Source of the DNA: Arthrobacter sp. Marseille-P9274
GTDB taxonomy: Bacteria; Actinomycetota; Actinomycetes; Actinomycetales; Micrococcaceae
DNA length: 64,000 nt
NCBI RefSeq assembly: GCF_946892675.1
Contig: NZ_CAMPOV010000003.1
Coordinates: 1-64,000 of the forward strand
Reading direction: 5' to 3'
Part shown: one piece after another, positions 60,061 to 64,000 of the stretch
Layout: the number at the start of each line of letters is the position of its first letter
Numbering within the stretch: the stretch's first letter is position 1
The notes under the pieces: model-generated
Databases searched by the model: none
Told to the model about the DNA's origin: nothing
Seen by the model: only the letters and a program-made list of their open reading frames with translations
Program-made: the position numbers and the translations under genes

Positions 60061-61416
60061 GTGAGCACACCCATTTCCCCTGCACCCGCGCTGACCCGCA
60101 CGCTGAAACTGCCGTCGCTGGTGCTCTTCGGCCTGGCGTACCTGACGCCGCTGATCGTCCTCGGCATCTTCGGCATTATCGCAGAGACTACGGCCGGTGC
60201 CTCTCCCTCGGCCTACCTCGTGGCCTTGATCGCCATGCTCTTCACCGCGCACAGCTACGGCCGCATGGCCATCGCCTACCCGGTTGCCGGCTCCGCCTAC
60301 ACCTACGTGCGCAAGTCCATCGACCCCCGCGTCGGCTTCCTGGTTGGCTGGGCCATCCTGTTGGACTACCTCTTCCTGCCCATGGTGATCTGGCTGATCG
60401 GCGGCTCCTACTTGACGGCACAGTTCCCCGGCGTGCCGATGGCGGTCTGGATCATCGGTTTCATCGCCGTCACCACGCTGCTGAACATCCTGGGTATCAA
60501 GGTCGCAGACAAGGCCAACTACATCCTGATGGCGTTCCAGCTGCTCGTCATCGTGTTCTTTGTCGCCCTGTCCATCGGAAATGTCGTCTCCACCTCGGGG
60601 GCCGGCGGACTCATCAGCTCCGAGCCCTTCATCAATCCGGAGTCCGGCTTCGGCGCCATCACGGCCGGCGCAGCCATCGCCGCCTATTCCTTCCTTGGCT
60701 TCGATGCCGTCACCACCCTCACCGAGGAGACCGTCGAGCCGCGCAAGAACATGCCGCGGGCCATCATGCTCATCGCACTGATCGGCGGCGGCATCTTCAT
60801 CACCGTCTCCTACTTCACCCAGCTCGTGCACCCCGGCGGCGTCTTCGAGGATTCCGCCTCCGCCGCGAGCGAGATCGCACTGCAGATCGGCGGCCAGCTC
60901 TTCGGCGCGGTCTTCCTCGCCGGACTGGTGGCGGCCCAGTTCGCCTCCGGCCTCGCCGCCCAGGCCAGCGCCTCCCGCCTGCTCTACGCGATGGGACGGG
61001 ATGCAGTGCTGCCCAAGGCCGTCTTCGGCCGGCTGAACCCCCGCTTCCATACACCGGTGGTCAACCTGGTGATTACGGGCGCAGTCGGCCTGATCGCCAT
61101 CTTCCTCGATGTCGCGACCTCGACGTCCTTCATCAACTTCGGGGCGTTCACGGCCTTCACGCTGGTCAACATCTCCGTCATTTTCCACTTCTTCCGGCGG
61201 CGGCGCGAAGGCATTCAGCTGAATCCCTTCGGCTACCTTGTTGCCCCCGTCCTCGGCGCTATCGTCTGCGCGTACCTGCTCTCGCGGTTGGACGTCAACG
61301 CGATTACGCTCGGACTGATTTGGCTGGGGGTCGGAACGATCCTGCTGGGCATCATCACCCGGGGCTTCCGAACCGCCCCGCCGGAGATGAAGGCCACCGA
61401 GGAAGTCGCCGCCTAG
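60061..61416 (+). CDS. APC-family amino acid/amine permease
   Basis: A 451-residue permease with 12 predicted membrane helices. Conserved blocks are SLVLFGLAYLTPLIVLGIFG, AIAYPVAGSAYTYVRKSIDPRVGFLVGW, AYSFLGFDAVTTLTEETVEPRKNMPRAI and ASRLLYAMGRDAVLPKAVF. It resembles putrescine/amino acid importers. GTG start directly after the hydrolase stop codon, 26 bp before the second hydrolase. It probably imports the amide, nitrile or carbamoyl substrate of the two hydrolases, or the amino acid they release. Confidence 0.9.
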   Translation: MSTPISPAPALTRTLKLPSLVLFGLAYLTPLIVLGIFGIIAETTAGASPSAYLVALIAMLFTAHSYGRMAIAYPVAGSAYTYVRKSIDPRVGFLVGWAILLDYLFLPMVIWLIGGSYLTAQFPGVPMAVWIIGFIAVTTLLNILGIKVADKANYILMAFQLLVIVFFVALSIGNVVSTSGAGGLISSEPFINPESGFGAITAGAAIAAYSFLGFDAVTTLTEETVEPRKNMPRAIMLIALIGGGIFITVSYFTQLVHPGGVFEDSASAASEIALQIGGQLFGAVFLAGLVAAQFASGLAAQASASRLLYAMGRDAVLPKAVFGRLNPRFHTPVVNLVITGAVGLIAIFLDVATSTSFINFGAFTAFTLVNISVIFHFFRRRREGIQLNPFGYLVAPVLGAIVCAYLLSRLDVNAITLGLIWLGVGTILLGIITRGFRTAPPEMKATEEVAA

Positions 61417-61442
61417 CAGCGGCGGCGAGGAGGGACCGCACC

Positions 61443-62225
61443 ATGCGTATTGCACTGGGACAGCTTGCATCAGGGCACGACGTCGGTGCGAACCTTGCTG
61501 CCATCGACGCGTTCGCGGGTGCCGCGGCGGAAGGCGGGGCGGAGCTGCTGGTCCTGCCCGAATACGCCACCTACGACAAGAAAGTACTGGACGCCTCCTT
61601 TCCGGAGGCTGCCGAGCCGCTGGACGGTCCCATCTGCGCAGCCCTCGCGGCGACCGCCCGGCGGCACGGCATCGCCCTGGTGGCCGGGGTCGTCGAATCC
61701 AGCGACGAACCCGGCCGCGCCTACAACACCCTCGCTGCCTTCGCCGCCGACGGTTCCCGGCTCGCCAGCTACCGGAAGATCCACCTCTTCGACGCCCAGG
61801 GCTACACCGAGTCCCGGTTCATCAAGCCCGCGCCCACCGCGGACCCCGTCCTTTTTGACCTGGGCAGGGTCCGCTTCGGCCTGATGACCTGCTACGACCT
61901 CCGCTTCCCTGAGCTTTCCCGGGCCCTGTCCGACGCCGGAGCCCAGGCCCTGCTCGCCTGCGCGGCTTGGGTGCCCGGCGAGCACAAAACAAACCAGTGG
62001 CTCAGCCTCACCGCCGCCCGCGCCATTGAAAACGGCCTCTACCTCGCCGGCGCCTGCCAGTCCCCGCCCAACTCCATCGGACACAGCGTCGCCGTCAGCC
62101 CGATGGGTGCTTCCCTGCAGCAACTCGGCACCGAGCCGGGCCTCGCCGTCGTCGATGTCCCGGTGGAGGCCATCGACACCACCCGTGCGGCATTCCCCAT
62201 GCACCGCCAGCGCCGGCTGCGCTGA
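61443..62225 (+). CDS. Carbon-nitrogen hydrolase 2 (omega-amidase/Nit-like)
   Basis: A 260-residue CN hydrolase with the triad Glu40 (VLPEYATY), Lys112 (SYRKIHLFD) and Cys150 (MTCYDLRFPEL), nearer to the omega-amidase/deaminated-glutathione amidase branch than hydrolase 1. GGAGGGA precedes the ATG. The two hydrolases differ throughout, so they are likely successive or complementary steps. All three genes share one operon under the divergent GntR regulator. Confidence 0.9.
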   Translation: MRIALGQLASGHDVGANLAAIDAFAGAAAEGGAELLVLPEYATYDKKVLDASFPEAAEPLDGPICAALAATARRHGIALVAGVVESSDEPGRAYNTLAAFAADGSRLASYRKIHLFDAQGYTESRFIKPAPTADPVLFDLGRVRFGLMTCYDLRFPELSRALSDAGAQALLACAAWVPGEHKTNQWLSLTAARAIENGLYLAGACQSPPNSIGHSVAVSPMGASLQQLGTEPGLAVVDVPVEAIDTTRAAFPMHRQRRLR

Positions 62226-62398
62226 CCCGGCCCGCTGTGCGGGCAAAGCCCTGCTGAGGAGCCATCCCCGCCCCGCTCCGCCGTTCCTTGGGGGATGGCC
62301 AGATGATGACGCGTCATGTATCGTATAACCGCCGCCTTGAACCGTTGGGGTTCTACTTGTACGGCGGCATGGGGAAAGACAAGGTTGGGGGACCTTCA

Positions 62399-63052
62399 AT
62401 GTTGGGGAAAATCATCGCTGCCGTTTTCACGGCTGCCCTGCTGCTGGCCGGACTCGCGGTTCCGGCGGAAGCTGCAACCGTCTACAAGGCGTCGCTGCGC
62501 ACCGCCGCACGCTCGCTGCCGGTAGCGGCGGAGAAGAACACCGGCTACGACCGGGACCGCTACTTCGGCGACTGGAAGGACACGAACCGGGACTGCCAGA
62601 ACACGCGGGCCGAGGTGCTCATCCAGGAGTCGAAGGTCCGCACGACCTACACGACCTCGCGGCGCTGCACGGTCCGGAGCGGCAAGTGGGTCACGAACTG
62701 GGACAACCGCACGCACTACTCGGCGTCGTCCGTGCAGATCGACCACCTCGTCCCGGTGCATGAGGCCTGGGGTTCCGGCGCCCGGTCCTGGTCGCAGGCC
62801 CGCCGCGCCGCCTTCTACAACGACCTGGGCGACGGCCGCCTCCTGAACGCGCAGACGTCCAAGCTGAACTCGGCCAAGCAGGCCAAGGGCCCGGAGGACT
62901 GGATGCCGGCCAGGAACCGCTGCAAGTACGTCGCGGACTGGGTCGCCATGAAGATCCGCTGGGGCCTGAAGGCGGACAGCCGGGAGCGCACGGCACTGAT
63001 CCGCCATGCCGACTCCTGCCCCGCGACGACCATCAAGGTCACCAGGGCCTGA
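62399..63052 (+). CDS. Secreted HNH nuclease-like protein (DUF1524 family)
   Basis: A 217-residue protein with a signal peptide (MLGKIIAAVFTAALLLAGLAVPAEAA). The body has the HNH/DUF1524 signature: IDHLVPVHEAWGSGA (His-Asp-His type, metal site) and LLNAQTSKLNSAKQAKGPEDWMP, with two cysteine pairs (DCQNTR/RRCTVRS and NRCKYV/DSCPAT) that may form disulfides. Secreted HNH nucleases are common in actinobacteria, probably for nutrient DNA use or competition. The ATG at 62399 is chosen because it begins the signal peptide, with GGGGGA upstream. Confidence 0.87.
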   Translation: MLGKIIAAVFTAALLLAGLAVPAEAATVYKASLRTAARSLPVAAEKNTGYDRDRYFGDWKDTNRDCQNTRAEVLIQESKVRTTYTTSRRCTVRSGKWVTNWDNRTHYSASSVQIDHLVPVHEAWGSGARSWSQARRAAFYNDLGDGRLLNAQTSKLNSAKQAKGPEDWMPARNRCKYVADWVAMKIRWGLKADSRERTALIRHADSCPATTIKVTRA

Positions 63053-63073
63053 GTCCCTCCCGGCGGCAAGAGT

Positions 63074-63127
63074 ACGACGGCGGCGCGCGAGGGTCCGCAA
63101 CTTCGGAACCTCGCGCGCCGCCGTCGT
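63074..63127. terminator. Bidirectional terminator, GACGACGGCGG family
   Basis: Perfect 19-bp stem (63074-63092 with 63109-63127), 16-base loop holding a small TCCG/CGGA hairpin. Between the convergent nuclease and DUF1445 genes. Confidence 0.8.
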
Positions 63128-63134
63128 TCGCGGA

Positions 63135-63959
63135 TTAAGGGACCAGGTACCGGCTGTCCCGGGCGTCCGTGATGAGCATGTGCCCGGGCGCGTGGCCGAT
63201 GGCCAGCGCGGGACGGGACTCCATCACCGCCGCCTGCGGGGTGACACCGCAGGCCCAGAACACCGGAACGTGGCCCTCGGGAATGCGCACCGGGTCGCCG
63301 AAGTCCGGCCTGGCCAGGTCAGCGATGCCCAGTTCCTCCGGGTTGCCCACATGCACGGGCGCGCCGTGCACGGCCGGGTAGCGGGAGGTGATCCGGACGG
63401 CGTCGGCGACCTGGGACGCGGGAACCGGGCGCATCGAGACCACGAGCGGGCCCGCCATCGATCCGGCCGGTTCGCAGCGGACGCCGGTCCGGTACATCGG
63501 CACGTTCACGTTCTGGTCGATGTGCGCGATGGAGATGCCGCCCTCGCGCAGCGCCGACTCGAAGGTGAACGAGCAGCCGACGATGAAGGTGACGAGGTCG
63601 TCCCGCCAGTACTGCGTGATGTCCGTCGGCTCGTCAACCTTCTGCCCGTCCCGGTAGACGGTGTAGCGCGGCACGTCGGTCCGGATATCGCCGCCGGCCA
63701 GCAGCGGTCCGCTGGTTTCGCCGGCGTCGAGCACGCCGAGGATCGGGCACGGCTTCGGGTTGCGCTGCGCGAAGAGCAGCACGTCGAACGCCAGATCCCG
63801 CGGCACGATGATGAGGTTGGCCTGGGCAAAGCCGCGCGACCAGCCGGCTGTGGGGACGGCCAGCCCGGAGCGGAAGGCGGCGCGCGCCTCGGCCGGAGAC
63901 AAAGCGCCGGGATCCGCGGGCAGGGTGACCGTGCTGATGGTGTCTTGCAGGTTGCTCAT
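63135..63959 (-). CDS. Putative hydro-lyase, DUF1445 (D-glutamate cyclase-like)
   Basis: A 274-residue protein of the DUF1445/PF07286 family: [60 protein letters not shown] and [16 protein letters not shown]. Family members are annotated as hydro-lyases, and the mammalian homologue is D-glutamate cyclase. It usually sits near 5-oxoprolinase or allophanate-hydrolase genes; none is seen here, but the window ends 41 bp after its start codon, so partners could lie beyond. TGGAGC precedes the ATG. Confidence 0.88.
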   Translation of the reverse strand: MSNLQDTISTVTLPADPGALSPAEARAAFRSGLAVPTAGWSRGFAQANLIIVPRDLAFDVLLFAQRNPKPCPILGVLDAGETSGPLLAGGDIRTDVPRYTVYRDGQKVDEPTDITQYWRDDLVTFIVGCSFTFESALREGGISIAHIDQNVNVPMYRTGVRCEPAGSMAGPLVVSMRPVPASQVADAVRITSRYPAVHGAPVHVGNPEELGIADLARPDFGDPVRIPEGHVPVFWACGVTPQAAVMESRPALAIGHAPGHMLITDARDSRYLVP

Positions 63960-64000
63960 GTTCTAGCTCCAGAATTGCGACAGGCCGGCCAGCGAATTCC

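Noticed and set aside
59167-61470. 767-residue minus-strand frame opposite hydrolase and permease genes
   Set aside because: Asp/Gly/Glu/Arg-rich antisense shadow; three plus-strand genes in the same region show family motifs.

Overview
The window is about 64 kb of high-GC DNA from an actinobacterium, most likely a soil Micrococcaceae of the Arthrobacter type. This is inferred from very high G/C at third codon positions, frequent GTG starts, a CarD-family regulator, a SARP/BTAD regulator, DUF6221 and DUF2945 proteins, an HspR-type HAIR operator before a Clp ATPase gene, an ECF41 sigma factor and many single-gene transcription units. I see no rRNA, tRNA, CRISPR array, prophage or intact insertion sequence.

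Layout. 1-5.3 kb: HspR-type clpC-like gene, carD, small proteins and a 5'-3' exonuclease-like protein. 5.4-12.2 kb: a SARP regulator with a deaminase gene, divergent from a cell-surface cassette (anchored protein, Tat-exported multicopper oxidase, signal peptidase I, secreted fibronectin-III protein). 12.2-15 kb: a GlcD-like flavoprotein and a PRC-barrel/DUF2382 stress protein. 15-21 kb: a tctCBA tricarboxylate transporter with a universal stress protein, divergent from a DcuS/CitA-type two-component system. 21-28.6 kb: polysaccharide deacetylase, aldehyde dehydrogenase, methyltransferase, a GH26-like/OpgC fusion and a two-TM potassium channel. 28.6-32.2 kb: VOC protein, oxidoreductase and an ECF41 sigma factor with a matching promoter. 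32.3-45.4 kb: housekeeping and membrane genes, including a YGQ-repeat protein, a frameshifted GH13 enzyme gene, EamA and DedA proteins, a lipid kinase-like protein, an SQR-like flavoprotein, an orphan response regulator and a marR - Cys-motif protein - Ser/Thr kinase group.

45.5-57.1 kb is a visibly lower-GC block with every gene on the minus strand: a CUT2-type ABC transporter, a GXWXG/DUF4334-like protein, two zinc alcohol dehydrogenases, an AraC and an IclR regulator and a benzaldehyde/vanillin-type aldehyde dehydrogenase. I read it as an acquired uptake and alcohol-to-aldehyde-to-acid oxidation module of unknown substrate. Its right flank (57.4-58.2 kb) holds two decayed genes, a Fpg/Nei glycosylase C-terminal remnant and an internally deleted ATPase. 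58.3-62.2 kb is a compact GntR - amidohydrolase - APC permease - amidohydrolase cassette, followed by a secreted HNH nuclease-like protein and a DUF1445 hydro-lyase-like protein.

Four convergent gene pairs end at closely related bidirectional hairpins with a common GACGACGGCGG-type core, which look like a genome-specific terminator family. All functional calls come from reading motifs and context by eye; no database search was run.
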